Shown here one piece after another: positions 52,778-62,303 of a DNA stretch of 64,000 bases. The position numbers and the translations under genes were made by a program. The DNA is from Candidatus Melainabacteria bacterium (GTDB taxonomy: Bacteria > Cyanobacteriota > Vampirovibrionia > Obscuribacterales > Obscuribacteraceae), in assembly GCA_017307165.1 (NCBI GenBank), contig JAFKGK010000009.1, positions 62,001 through 126,000 on the forward strand. The letters are read 5' to 3'. How positions within the stretch are numbered: position 1 is the stretch's first letter; each line of letters starts with the position of its first letter. The notes below the pieces were generated by a model. That model saw nothing but the letters and a program-made list of their open reading frames with translations. It was not told the origin of the DNA and ran no database searches.

Positions 52778-54652
52778 ATGCCTAAAGTTTCTGTCCTACC
52801 AGACCATATCGCCAGTCAAATCGCAGCAGGCGAGGTTGTCGAGCGCCCCAGCTCCGTAGTCAAAGAGCTAGTCGAAAACGCCCTCGATGCTGGTGCTACG
52901 CAAATCGACATCAGTATTTCGGCCGATTGCCGCGACATCCGCATTGCCGATAACGGCTGCGGCATGGACCCAGACGATGCAGTTCTGGTCTTTCAACGTC
53001 ACGCTACCTCCAAACTATCCTCAGCCGATGACCTCTGGAGCTTGGACACACTAGGTTTTCGCGGCGAGGCCATCCCATCCATCGCGTCCATTTCCCGTTT
53101 TACCTGTACCACGCGCACCCAAGAGGCCGAGACAGGGACGCGGGTGGAAACAGTCGATGGTCAATTGAAGGCAGTCGAAACAGGATGCGCCCCCGGGACA
53201 GTAATGGAAGTCCAGGAATTGTTTTTTAACACGCCTGCTCGCCTCAAATTTATGAAAAAAGCCAACACAGAGTTTGGCCACATACACGAAACAATACAAG
53301 CGCTTGCCATTGCATATCCTCACTGTGCCTTCACTTTGAGCTATGATGGCACAAACAAACTCTGCACCACAGGCCAGGGCGACCTGGCTGCCACCATCGT
53401 CGAGGCAGGCTTTTTTACCGGCCGAGAGCCGCTCGTCAAGCTAGATCCCGAAAAAACTTCATCCCTTAGATTGCATGGTTATCTCGCTAAGCCAACGCAT
53501 TTTCGCGGCGATCGCAAATCGATACTCACGATCGTAAACGGGCGCGCCGTGCGCTGCCCGCTAACATACAAAGCTCTGGACTATGCTTATAGCGACCTTA
53601 TCCCACGTGGGCGCTATCCACTCGCCGTCGTCGTGCTCGATGTCGATCCCAAGCTCGTTGACGTCAATATCCATCCCACCAAGCGCGAGCTAAAGTACTC
53701 GCATGGCAACGACATCTATATCAATATCCAGCGAGCCATAGTCAGTGCGCTGCGCCAGGCAGCCATCGAAGCAGCAGAGGCACGCCACGTCGCCGATCAA
53801 GACAAGCCTGTCATGAGCTTTATGGAGTCGCCAGAAACCGACAGGTACGAACCATCGCGAGCTCCTCGCATAGAGATCGAGCAGATAAGCTTTAGAGACA
53901 GCCTGGCGACAAGCCAATTGATCCACGCCGAAACTGCGCGTCCTCGCACTATCAATTTTCAACCAGAAGCCCCACATCATTCAAAATTTGAGGCGACTGC
54001 CGATCTTTCCATCAGCAATAAAAGATTGCCCGAGGCTGGTGAAGTCTTTTATGCAGCTGATCGCGAAGTCTACGAATTACCACCAGACTGGCGCATCATG
54101 GGCTATCTGCACAACACCTATATCTTTGTCGAGACCTCGGCTGGCCTCGAAATCATCGAACAACACATAGCTCACGAACGCACGCTCTATGAGCGCCTCC
54201 TTGCTAATCAGACAGTGACTGGCAGGATCACCGAAGTCACTCAGGAACTCATCGTCTCAGCACCGCTCCAACTCAACAAAGCTCAAGTCGAGATACTCAA
54301 AAACGGCCAAGAGGCTCTACAAAAACTAGGTTTCACCTTTGAATTTGGCTCCGATGATGCCAGCGTAAAACGTCTGCCGATCGAGCTCTCGCGTGTCAAT
54401 TATGTGCCTGTCATCCAAAAGATGATTGACGATATTGCCACCACAGACAATGCCAATCTCGAGCTCGAGGCGACAAAATCCATTGCCTGTCAAAGCGCCA
54501 TCAAAAACGGCATGCCTCTCAGCGCCAAAGACATAATCAAGCTTTTGTGCGACTGGCTCGCGACCGAGCGCAATGACACCTGCCCGCATGGCCGTCCGGT
54601 GCGCCTCAAATTTACGATGGACGGACTCTTTCAGATGTTTCATCCCCAATAG
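52778..54652 (+). CDS. mutL: DNA mismatch repair protein MutL
   Basis: The 624-residue protein carries the GHKL ATPase domain (ENALDAGATQID, IADNGCGMD, TLGFRGEAIPSI, all within residues 30-110) and the transducer domain. The C-terminal domain keeps the endonuclease-type motifs with small changes: EQHIAHERTLYE (consensus DQHAxxExxxYE), ACQSAIKNG (usually ACxxAxK/R with a variable third residue) and CPHGRP. It likely belongs to the nicking-competent MutL group, but the Asp-to-Glu change in the first motif makes this less certain. No mutS in the window. The stop lies 11 bases from the opposing large gene. Confidence 0.9.
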   Translation: MPKVSVLPDHIASQIAAGEVVERPSSVVKELVENALDAGATQIDISISADCRDIRIADNGCGMDPDDAVLVFQRHATSKLSSADDLWSLDTLGFRGEAIPSIASISRFTCTTRTQEAETGTRVETVDGQLKAVETGCAPGTVMEVQELFFNTPARLKFMKKANTEFGHIHETIQALAIAYPHCAFTLSYDGTNKLCTTGQGDLAATIVEAGFFTGREPLVKLDPEKTSSLRLHGYLAKPTHFRGDRKSILTIVNGRAVRCPLTYKALDYAYSDLIPRGRYPLAVVVLDVDPKLVDVNIHPTKRELKYSHGNDIYINIQRAIVSALRQAAIEAAEARHVADQDKPVMSFMESPETDRYEPSRAPRIEIEQISFRDSLATSQLIHAETARPRTINFQPEAPHHSKFEATADLSISNKRLPEAGEVFYAADREVYELPPDWRIMGYLHNTYIFVETSAGLEIIEQHIAHERTLYERLLANQTVTGRITEVTQELIVSAPLQLNKAQVEILKNGQEALQKLGFTFEFGSDDASVKRLPIELSRVNYVPVIQKMIDDIATTDNANLELEATKSIACQSAIKNGMPLSAKDIIKLLCDWLATERNDTCPHGRPVRLKFTMDGLFQMFHPQ

Positions 54653-54663
54653 GTCAATTGATC

Positions 54664-57600
54664 TCAATGCCTGGGCATCTGTCTCTGCAAGTCGGCAATG
54701 CGTTGCGTTATAACTGGATTGTCGTGATTTTGCAGGCTCAACTCGCGTGCGCTAAATTTGATCAGCTGGCTATTGTAATTGGCCAGGGCGCGCAAAGCGG
54801 CTTGCTGTACGGCTTCTGATGCTCCCACTGCTTTGAGTATGAGTGGCTTGACCGCACGATGATCGCCCGACGAGCCCAGATACTCTACGCTCTGCAATTG
54901 CTCCGTATCAGATCGCTTGAGCCCCTCCAGGGCCTTGTTAAAAGCAATCTCCTTGCCTGTCATTGCCTTGAGCTCCTCGAGCCTTTGCTCGTGCAGTGGC
55001 TGGTCGGCGCGGCTGTCTCTAAACGCGCGATCGATGCGAGTGAGGTCGATAGGCGTGACACCAGTCCTGACGGTGCGCGCAAGATGATCGAGAACGTCTA
55101 TGCGGGCCTCAGGCACGCGCTCATAGACATGCAACAAGAGCTCGACGCGCTTAGCGTGGTCTCTGGATGTAAGTTGCGACATCTCCTCGAGCATCATCTT
55201 GCGGCCGACAGGATCGTAGCGCATGGCGCCTTCGAGGATGCGGGGATACCATGACAGGTGGCTCTCCTTGCCCAAGACATTGAGAAAGGATGCGTATCTG
55301 TTGCCAGCAGGATCGGTGGTGCGTCGCAAGTATGATTCGGCGACATCTCTGAGATTGGGATGATCCCGGCCGAGTGAAAAAGCATAATCGACGCCATCAG
55401 ATGCAGTGCGAGCCTGCAACTTGACCGCAGAGTCAAAGGCCATCTGCGCGACTGTAAACTCACCCTCACCATTTTTGAAGGTGCCTTCGATGCCTTCGTA
55501 GCTCGGCTTGACGTGCATACTGCGATCCTGAGCTATCTTGAGCAAGGCCGGGACGCTAGACTCATCACCAACCAGACCCAGCAATTTGGCGGCATAACCT
55601 TTTTCGTCGGTCGTGCCGGAGCGCAGGCGACTGCGCAATGCCGCCTCGGCAAGTGGCCTTGCGGCCTTGTCTATATAAGCGATGCGCTCGCGCAATTGAG
55701 GATCAAACACTCCATTAGCGCTTTCAGCACTGCTTTTTGATGCGCGCCCTGCTTTAAAGGATTGCTCTAGAGCGGCCTTGAGTATCAAAGCCCGCACTGG
55801 GGCTTTTTCGGCAAGGATAAACAATCCAGTAGGATCAGCTCCCATGAGCTCCTCGCCTTTGTTGACGGCCCAGTTTTCATCGTTATTGCGCGACGAATGC
55901 TCGTTTGGATAGTATGGACCATCTTCGATAATGTAGTCATGATCGGCTTGCGGATCATTTGCCCGCTGTTGGCGCGATTTTTTGTGCTGTACGTTGGGCT
56001 CTATGAGATCAACTCTTGCTGCCATATCAAAGAGACGACTAAACTCAGGGCTGCTCCACTTGGTCAAATGCGACCATTCGTGAAAAGTATTGATGACATT
56101 TTGCTGGCCACGACGCGGCTCAAAATAAGAAACCTGTCCATCACGACCGACTACAGCAGCAGCTTTGAACCCAGGATCTTCGTAGACGATTTTTTTGTAA
56201 AAATCAGAATAATTGGGATGATCGTGCAAAACGATCTCTTTGATTAGGCCAGGATTGGGCAAAGCATCGAGGATCGGGATGTAGTCTTCGGGTAGAGCGC
56301 GATTGGAAAGTGGATGCTCCTGGAGTTTAAATCTCGCTTGCATGACAGGGATGGTCTCGGAGATCTCTTTTGGTGTCATATATGGTGCCAACACTGTGGC
56401 ATCTCCCTCCGCAAGGCTCTTGCCGATGCGCGAGCGCACACCAAAGTCGAGCTGGTCAAAAGGACTGGGCTTTTCGGCAATAAGCCGCAGCTGTCTGATC
56501 TCGTCCAATCTGACGGCGTACTCTTGGGGCAAGATGATGCGAGCACTGTGCCCGTCCACCTGCATGACCTGAACGGTGCGATTTTCGGGATTGGTCATCT
56601 GCCAAAACTTTTCCCAGGTAAACTCCCCGTCGCTCTTGAGTGCAGCGACTTTTTGATTAAATGCCGCCTGGTCGCTAGGCAAGCTGTCCTTGACGCTGAG
56701 AAAGCTGCGCCCTTCGGTGTGAGAAGGCTTGAGTCTGAGCGCAAGGTCTTTGAGCGGTATGTCGAGGATATCGCTTACGCGATACTGCATCTTTTCGAAG
56801 GCTAGGGCCTTGCGATCCTCTGGGAACAGCCGTTCGGTCAACTCTCTTGCACGCATTACGTCCTTGACGTCGTCATGCCGGCGCGCTGCCAGCTCGGGTT
56901 GTGCCTCTAAATGTCTTGCAGATGGGGACTTGTGCCCAGTCCGATCAAATCCTCCTGCGGCAAAACCGGTAGCAAAACCGACGGCCCCACCTTCGAGAGT
57001 CGCCGACATCACGTCTTTGAGAGAATGTCCTTGTCTGGCCGCATCGACGCCGCCAAACACCGCACCTCCAGCAAAGCCAGATGTGCCACCGACGAGCGAG
57101 TTTTTGGCGATCATACCTATGGCGGACTGTTCGGCTTGCTGGCCGAGCCTAAAAGAAACGGCCTTGCCTACATACGAGCCCATAAAGCCGGCCGGCACAC
57201 CGATCGCTCCGCCTACTGCCGTAGACTGCAATGTATTTTGTAGCCATTTGCCCGTAGAAAAGTCGCCATTTGCATCTCGAGCACCTTGTAAGTCAAAGGC
57301 TCCTTTGATTGCGCCAAAAGATGCACCTGATAGTGCATGCACACCCATTTCGCTTTTAAAATCGAGAGCTCTGTTGGCACCGAGTCCCGTAGTCAGGCGG
57401 ACCGCTTTGTTGAGCAAGGCACCTTGAGCGGCATCGAGGGCAAACTTGGTAGTAAATCCCGCTAGGCCATTGTCGCCGCTCACATCGGCCAGGAGCACTG
57501 CGCGAGACAATCCAGCGGTAAATGTCTTTAATCTGGGGATAGAAGCCAGTGTATCGGCAGCGATCTCGGCTATGTGATCGGCTTTTTGGGCTCGATCCGA

Positions 57601-57858
57601 CTGGGATTGCGTGTCCGTGGCCTTGCCAGCGACTGTATCCCAGACATAGCCGACGGCCTTGCCTCCAAGAGTCCTTTCGTCCGGGGCTTTGGTGTCTAGG
57701 GACGTGGAATTGGGGTTTTTGTGACTGGTCTCGGCGACTCGACCATCGGCAAGGACGGCCATGAGGTTGTCATGAAATGGTGATCGATGTGAGGCAGCCC
57801 CGTTTTGCGGGCCAGCGCCGTCATCCAGGCCGGTTTTTGCTATCTCCGAACCACTCAC
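54664..57858 (-). CDS. Very large protein with HExxH and HEAT repeats
   Basis: The 1064-residue product begins with a disordered segment, then Gly/Ala-rich stretches (about residues 170-310, for example GGAVGFATGFAAGGF) resembling glycine zippers that may contact membranes. HEWSH at about 591, in INTFHEWSHLTKW, is an HExxH zincin motif; acidic residues about 70 positions later (GEELMG) could supply the third ligand. Residues about 770-1060 are HEAT-like helical repeats (VPALLKIAQD, AVKPLILKAVGAS). No signal peptide. I do not know the family; a metallopeptidase role is tentative. Divergent in style from neighbours; single-gene transcript. Confidence 0.62.
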   Translation of the reverse strand: MSGSEIAKTGLDDGAGPQNGAASHRSPFHDNLMAVLADGRVAETSHKNPNSTSLDTKAPDERTLGGKAVGYVWDTVAGKATDTQSQSDRAQKADHIAEIAADTLASIPRLKTFTAGLSRAVLLADVSGDNGLAGFTTKFALDAAQGALLNKAVRLTTGLGANRALDFKSEMGVHALSGASFGAIKGAFDLQGARDANGDFSTGKWLQNTLQSTAVGGAIGVPAGFMGSYVGKAVSFRLGQQAEQSAIGMIAKNSLVGGTSGFAGGAVFGGVDAARQGHSLKDVMSATLEGGAVGFATGFAAGGFDRTGHKSPSARHLEAQPELAARRHDDVKDVMRARELTERLFPEDRKALAFEKMQYRVSDILDIPLKDLALRLKPSHTEGRSFLSVKDSLPSDQAAFNQKVAALKSDGEFTWEKFWQMTNPENRTVQVMQVDGHSARIILPQEYAVRLDEIRQLRLIAEKPSPFDQLDFGVRSRIGKSLAEGDATVLAPYMTPKEISETIPVMQARFKLQEHPLSNRALPEDYIPILDALPNPGLIKEIVLHDHPNYSDFYKKIVYEDPGFKAAAVVGRDGQVSYFEPRRGQQNVINTFHEWSHLTKWSSPEFSRLFDMAARVDLIEPNVQHKKSRQQRANDPQADHDYIIEDGPYYPNEHSSRNNDENWAVNKGEELMGADPTGLFILAEKAPVRALILKAALEQSFKAGRASKSSAESANGVFDPQLRERIAYIDKAARPLAEAALRSRLRSGTTDEKGYAAKLLGLVGDESSVPALLKIAQDRSMHVKPSYEGIEGTFKNGEGEFTVAQMAFDSAVKLQARTASDGVDYAFSLGRDHPNLRDVAESYLRRTTDPAGNRYASFLNVLGKESHLSWYPRILEGAMRYDPVGRKMMLEEMSQLTSRDHAKRVELLLHVYERVPEARIDVLDHLARTVRTGVTPIDLTRIDRAFRDSRADQPLHEQRLEELKAMTGKEIAFNKALEGLKRSDTEQLQSVEYLGSSGDHRAVKPLILKAVGASEAVQQAALRALANYNSQLIKFSARELSLQNHDNPVITQRIADLQRQMPRH

Positions 57859-57921
57859 GCTATCAAACCATGCAGGGAAACCTAATGATATTTACCCTGT
57901 ATATATGCATTTAAAGCAAAA

Positions 57922-57943
57922 AGAGAGACCTTGCGATCTCTCT
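57922..57943 (-). terminator. Terminator of the gene at 58002
   Basis: AGAGAGA (57922-57928) and TCTCTCT (57937-57943) flank an 8-base loop; on the minus strand TTTTTGCTTT follows. It isolates the 1064-residue gene downstream from read-through. Confidence 0.8.
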
Positions 57944-58001
57944 CTAAGCTTTGGAATCTCGCGAGCACCCTCCGCTCGCCTAAGCGAGCATGTTCGGAGA
58001 T

Positions 58002-58733
58002 TTAGAGGTGGGCTCCGCCGTTGCCTGCGACATTGGTCGAAAGCGACATTGGTTGGTCGAGGGCAAACTGCAATCTGGTTTGGCTTTCGATTTTGACATC
58101 TTTGCCTTTTCTCCAGATGTTGCTGCCGAGACCGACAGCTCCGCCAGTTGCAACACCAGCGATCGCTCCAGCTCCGACAGCCCCGCCGACGATGGGTGCG
58201 AAGCAGATACCGAGGATGGTACCGCCAGCGGTCCAAGCGGCAGTGCGGATGGCACCAGATTTGACACTAGAGCTAGTGGTGCGACCTTTGAGGTTGCCCT
58301 GCTTGTCTTGTGCTACCTTGGCGTTTGGCTGACTGGCAGTGACGGTAGCCGATAACGGATAACGTACGCCGTCCGGAGTGGTCGCATTGACCAGTCTCAA
58401 GCTCATGGCACCATTTTTGCCGGCCATGCCGCCCTTGTCGGCAGAGACGACTTGACCTTCGAGCATGGTATTGCCGGGCAAAACCAGATCGTTGCCCAGA
58501 TAAAGAGGCGAGTAGAGCTTGGCCATAAAGGTATCGCCAGGTTTGGCTACTGCGCTATCGATCGGGCTGGTCAAAATAGCATCAAGGTTGGTGCCTGTCG
58601 GTACATAGGTTACACGGCCTTGCAGAGGCTGACCGTTGTAAGACTGTGCCATTGCGGGCACCATGGCGCTCATGGCCACGACACACGGCAACACGGCACC
58701 GGCGATGATACTGTTGAGAGGAATTCGTTTCAT
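58002..58733 (-). CDS. Exported protein with TrbI/VirB10-like and glycine-zipper segments
   Basis: A 243-residue secreted protein with a signal peptide (residues 1 to about 29, ending AMAQ). The mature N-terminal part, SPIDSAVAKPGDTFMAKLYSPL then VLPGNTMLEGQVV, resembles the beta-barrel segment of conjugation-type TrbI/VirB10 proteins. A Gly/Ala-rich stretch (GGAVGAGAIAGVATGGAVGLGS, about 182-203, a glycine zipper) suggests membrane or surface insertion. No conjugation genes are nearby, so it is probably a stand-alone envelope protein. Transcribed alone, with a terminator downstream. Confidence 0.65.
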   Translation of the reverse strand: MKRIPLNSIIAGAVLPCVVAMSAMVPAMAQSYNGQPLQGRVTYVPTGTNLDAILTSPIDSAVAKPGDTFMAKLYSPLYLGNDLVLPGNTMLEGQVVSADKGGMAGKNGAMSLRLVNATTPDGVRYPLSATVTASQPNAKVAQDKQGNLKGRTTSSSVKSGAIRTAAWTAGGTILGICFAPIVGGAVGAGAIAGVATGGAVGLGSNIWRKGKDVKIESQTRLQFALDQPMSLSTNVAGNGGAHL

Positions 58734-58924
58734 AAATGCTCCTTCTAGCGAACCCCCAAATCCTCACCGAAGAATAACATAAGGACTGCGGTTCTTTGAC
58801 CCGACATCTTTCAAAAGACACCATCGATGATGGCATTTGTTCCCGCAGCCGCATATACCGATAGAGCCAAGTGTATATATCAACAAATCGCCGAAAGCAC
58901 CTCCAGTAGTACCATCTACACGTT

Positions 58925-58951
58925 TTGGACACCGAGTATGAGCGGTAAAAT
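58925..58951 (+). promoter_or_regulatory. Candidate promoter for the RNA unit
   Basis: TTGGAC at 58925-58930 and TAAAAT at 58946-58951 are separated by 15 bases (16 if TTTGGA is used). They would start transcription near 58958, just before the structured stretch ending in the terminator at 59163. Confidence 0.35.
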
Positions 58952-58954
58952 GAG

Positions 58955-59183
58955 CTCAGATTAAATAAATCGCCTGACAACCGGTATGCCTCTCCGGACG
59001 GGCTTGCGCAAGCTGCGATAGGTGTTTGTCAGGAGCCGTGAAGCCGGAAACAAAGCACCGGCGCAGGTCTGATAATACAGATTAAGTGAAACTGATTTTG
59101 GCGACCTGCTCCTGTATTGCAAGCTAGAGGCGGCATTCCTAGGATTTAGACCTCAACTACCCAAATCTGTTCTCAGATTTTTT
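58955..59183 (+). ncRNA. Candidate structured RNA or regulatory leader
   Basis: A 616-base gap between divergent genes contains four hairpins in series: CCTGACAA (58973-58980) with TTGTCAGG (59026-59033) enclosing smaller palindromes; GCCGG with CCGGC at about 59049-59068; GCAGGTC with GACCTGC at about 59070-59123; and a terminator AAATCTG-TTCT-CAGATTT (59163-59180) followed by TTTCTTT. A weak promoter precedes it. It could be an independent small RNA or a leader attenuating the gene at 59350. I could not match it to tmRNA, RNase P RNA, 6S, SRP RNA or a riboswitch I know. Confidence 0.35.
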
Positions 59184-59349
59184 CTTTCAATGCAATCGGG
59201 GTCTTTTCACAGCTCGCTGCAAGCACGCAATCGCCAGATCTTTATTTTGTAGGCAACTGATCGCTGCTTGTATTTGCACGTGCATAGCGTGAACAAGGCA
59301 AATGGACAGATCGACCGATATCTAAACCGCTAACCTCAGGGTGAGCACC

Positions 59350-59652
59350 ATGCAAAACAATCTCGAACCCAAAAATGGTCATATCTTGGGCGGGTTTCTC
59401 GCGGCCTGCTATTTCATGCTGTTCTGCTTTCCTATCTCTCTGCTCTTTGGCCTGCGCGACGGTACGCCGCTCTTGCAGACCATCATCAATGACGTGATTT
59501 GCTTCTTTGTGCTCTGGGGCTTTTGCGCCTACATCGGCCATAGCTGGAAAAAAATGCTCGAAGAAGTGAACAAGCCGCGCTCGGAAGATGAACGCGGTGA
59601 ACGTTCGGATGGCGGGAAGGCAGGGCGTTCGGACGAAGAGCACAAGGGCTGA
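59350..59652 (+). CDS. Small two-helix membrane protein
   Basis: The 100-residue product has two transmembrane helices (about residues 13-35 and 45-64) and a charged C-terminal tail rich in Glu, Arg and Lys (EDERGERSDGGKAGRSDEE). The ATG at 59350 has AGGG upstream; an in-frame GTG at 59341 would add three residues. No family recognised. It lies downstream of the candidate structured RNA, whose terminator could regulate it. Confidence 0.6.
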   Translation: MQNNLEPKNGHILGGFLAACYFMLFCFPISLLFGLRDGTPLLQTIINDVICFFVLWGFCAYIGHSWKKMLEEVNKPRSEDERGERSDGGKAGRSDEEHKG

Positions 59653-59659
59653 ATTTGCA

Positions 59660-59710
59660 TGGCGATCTGCATTTGTACGGGTTGGGAAACTCGGGAAATG
59701 CGGATCGCCA
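59660..59710 (+). terminator. Hairpin after the small membrane gene
   Basis: Fifteen-base arms at 59660-59674 and 59696-59710 pair with one wobble. A T-run (TTTTTTT) comes about 15 bases after the stem. It starts 8 bases after the stop codon. Confidence 0.6.
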
Positions 59711-59841
59711 CTGCTTGTAGTGTCTTTTTTTGCCGGGCCAGCTACTATAAACAATCATACAACAAGGCGAGAGGGCTAGACGGCCGTCTATCACTCTTCA
59801 TCCACTGATGGTCAAATGCTCATAACAGTGTGATGTTTGGC

Positions 59842-60828
59842 TCATTTGCCTTTGGTGACCAGCGCTTTATCACTGCGACTGAGCAACCCTGCCTTATCCA
59901 ACATATGTCTCACGGCGAGATAATGTACTTCCCAGACATGATCCCCATAACCACCGGCAAACACCATAGCCATCGGGATCTTTTCTGCCGCACATCTATC
60001 GATGACCATTTCGTCTCTCTTCTGCATTTCTGCCAATGGTCTTTTGATCAATTGAGAACCAGGCAGTGCGCATTTTTCGTAAGGGTCGCTGCCAGCGAGA
60101 TAAACAATTAGATCCGGTTTGAAACCACCAAGAGCAGTATCAAGCGCAAACCGACATTTATCCAGATAAAGATCCTGCTCAGCGGACAAGACACCTACAT
60201 CCAGATCCGAAACCTGCTTTGTCTCAGGCCACCCTTCTTCCGAGTGCACCGACACTGTGTAAACAGTATCGTCGCCTTCAAAGACCTTTGCTGTGCCATC
60301 GCCCTGATGAAAATCAAAATCAAGGGTCATCACATTTTTGACGAGACCACGCGCCTGCGCCCAGCGGATCGCAATACCCACGTCCTGAATCCCGCAAAAT
60401 CCTGTGCCTTTTTCTGCATAAGCATGGTGAAATCCACCGCCCAGATTAGCCGAAAAGCCCTTTTTAAGCGCTATCTCCACTGCCTCCATCGTCCCGCCGG
60501 TTTGCAATCTGATATCGTCATAAAGATGCGAAAGCGGCCGTGTCGCCCGCTCTGGAAAATACTCATGACTCTTTAATTCAAAGATCTCTTTCCAGGTATC
60601 AGCCAAAGGCAGGATCTGCATGTATTCGGGCGTGTGCAGAGTCGCCAGCTCAGCCTCGGTAGCCATCCTCGGCTCTTTGTAGCCCTCAAACTCTTTTTGC
60701 TCGGCCAACTTTTGGAGCACCATCAAACCGCGATCGACAGCAAATGGCTTTTCGACTCCAAAGGCGACAAGGTCCAACTTGTATTTTTCGGACCATACCA
60801 ATATCGAGTCAGGATCTTGCTTGAGCAT
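59842..60828 (-). CDS. Histone deacetylase-family (acetylpolyamine/AcuC-like) enzyme
   Basis: The 328-residue zinc deacetylase shows the family motifs: tandem His in GGGFHHAYAE (about 134), metal-binding DFDFHQGDGT (about 172) and SDPYEK (about 245), and the closing GGY. Bacterial relatives remove acetyl groups from polyamines, acetyl-CoA synthetase or other small or protein substrates. The ATG at 60828 is chosen because AGGGG lies eight bases upstream; an ATG at 60864 (MARLYFS) is an alternative that would add 12 residues. Convergent with the small membrane gene. Confidence 0.85.
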   Translation of the reverse strand: MLKQDPDSILVWSEKYKLDLVAFGVEKPFAVDRGLMVLQKLAEQKEFEGYKEPRMATEAELATLHTPEYMQILPLADTWKEIFELKSHEYFPERATRPLSHLYDDIRLQTGGTMEAVEIALKKGFSANLGGGFHHAYAEKGTGFCGIQDVGIAIRWAQARGLVKNVMTLDFDFHQGDGTAKVFEGDDTVYTVSVHSEEGWPETKQVSDLDVGVLSAEQDLYLDKCRFALDTALGGFKPDLIVYLAGSDPYEKCALPGSQLIKRPLAEMQKRDEMVIDRCAAEKIPMAMVFAGGYGDHVWEVHYLAVRHMLDKAGLLSRSDKALVTKGK

Positions 60829-61225
60829 AACGCTACCCCTGGCAGAAAAGTAAAGACGGGCCATTTTACCAAATTTGACCGGCCTACAATCGACCTGCTT
60901 GCAAAACTGCGCTAACCGTTGACTAAAGGGCAGCAAAGGCAAAACCTGGCATTCATCACGATGCTGAAAAACGCTTAAACGCTTGATATCTATTACAGAC
61001 TCAAGCTTATTCCTCGATTTCTTGAACTAACTCTCTCAGGTTTATAGGCTCTGAAAGTTCTTTCTATATCTTCTTTTTTAAACACCCCCGAGCAGCCACC
61101 GAGCAAAATCCTCACCCCGAGCATTTCATCAGCGACGATCACCCCGAGATCAGTCGCAAAAGTGCTGCCATTTCTTTGCGTTTCATCAAAACAGAAACCA
61201 TCAACCTCTCTCAAAAGGACTCAAA
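60829..61225. other. Divergent intergenic region (397 bases)
   Basis: Between the deacetylase gene and the gene at 61226. Part of it (to 60942) is open in the deacetylase frame. No repeats or hairpins worth naming were seen; promoters for both genes must lie here. Confidence 0.3.
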
Positions 61226-62281
61226 ATGACGAAGTTTCTTCGCCATGATCCGAAAGAGCTGGCTCGTCAGACCCCCATCGCCCACATCACCGACCGTGAC
61301 GTGTGGCAGTACATGGTGACTCCTGTCGTCAAGGCTCTTCTCGGACCCGTGACCTCCTCCCGGATCGAACTGCGCGACACCGCCGCCAATATCATCCCCG
61401 AGGACCGCATCTACAACATCAACGATCACCGTCTCTACGGCGGCGATACCAGTCAGGTCTATGCCCGTTTTCCCTACTGGCACAGCCTCTACGTCTGCAA
61501 AAAGGGCGCCATCATCATCCGTCGCGACGGCGTCAAGGTCGAAGTGCTCGGCTGGTACGGCGACCTCAAGCGCAAGCAGGGCCAGCTGATCTGGAAGGTC
61601 GCACTCCGTGACCGCCGCTATGACGGCACCAAGGCAACCAACGACTGTGCGCTGGAGCATTTCCCGTACGACGATCCGCGGCTCAACGGCAATTTCTTTC
61701 CCGATGCCAAAACTGTCGAGATCTATCTCTTCAGCTACGCGCCGGGATCCAGCATCGTTGGCGCCTGCGGCGATCAGGAGCTGGAAAACTTTGTCGCCCA
61801 GCCCTTTGCCTACGCCGATCGGCCCGATCTCTTTCTCGACCTCTTTGGTCGCGCCTGGAAGAGCAATCGCGCCCCCGGCCAGTGGTCCGAGCCGATCCAC
61901 GACGCCGGCGAGTTGATGGAGGACAACTTTACTGCCATCGCCAAGAAGATGGGCTACGACATGGAGGAAGTGGCCGCGAGCCACTACCACGTCGCCATGT
62001 GGTGCCTGCACACCGGATATTTCTTCACCGATCCGGTGCAGGATGCTAACATGACGGCTCTGCGCAAGGGCATCGAGGCCATCAAGGCCCGCGGCACCAA
62101 GCTCACGCGCCGGCAGGAGTCATGGATCACGGTGCTGCAGAGTCTGCCCGCCGACCGCATCCCGCGCGAGTTTTATCTCGACGGCGCGCGCTGGCCGCAG
62201 GACAACATCACCCTGCCCAACCTCTGGCTCTGGAAACCCCTCAACGACAAGGCCCGGCAGATGAAGCCCGTCCTGGTCTGA
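61226..62281 (+). CDS. Hypothetical protein, 351 residues
   Basis: No family recognised. The protein is soluble, rich in aromatic residues and Arg/Asp, with mixed strands in the first half (YARFPYWHSLYVCKKG, about residues 79-94) and helices in the second (MEDNFTAIAKKMGYDMEEV, about 230-248, and ALRKGIEAIKARG). Two Trp-rich regions near the end (WPQDNITLPNLWLWKPL) are striking. AAAGGAC precedes the ATG. The amino-acid permease starts 22 bases after its stop, so they form an operon. Codon bias is strongly GC-ending. Confidence 0.65.
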   Translation: MTKFLRHDPKELARQTPIAHITDRDVWQYMVTPVVKALLGPVTSSRIELRDTAANIIPEDRIYNINDHRLYGGDTSQVYARFPYWHSLYVCKKGAIIIRRDGVKVEVLGWYGDLKRKQGQLIWKVALRDRRYDGTKATNDCALEHFPYDDPRLNGNFFPDAKTVEIYLFSYAPGSSIVGACGDQELENFVAQPFAYADRPDLFLDLFGRAWKSNRAPGQWSEPIHDAGELMEDNFTAIAKKMGYDMEEVAASHYHVAMWCLHTGYFFTDPVQDANMTALRKGIEAIKARGTKLTRRQESWITVLQSLPADRIPREFYLDGARWPQDNITLPNLWLWKPLNDKARQMKPVLV

Positions 62282-62303
62282 TCCCCAGAAAGGCGTCAAG
62301 AGC

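Noticed and set aside
58955-59183. Known riboswitch or housekeeping RNA (cobalamin, ydaO, TPP, 6S, tmRNA, RNase P)
   Set aside because: None of the conserved cores that I know could be found, so it is left as an unassigned candidate.
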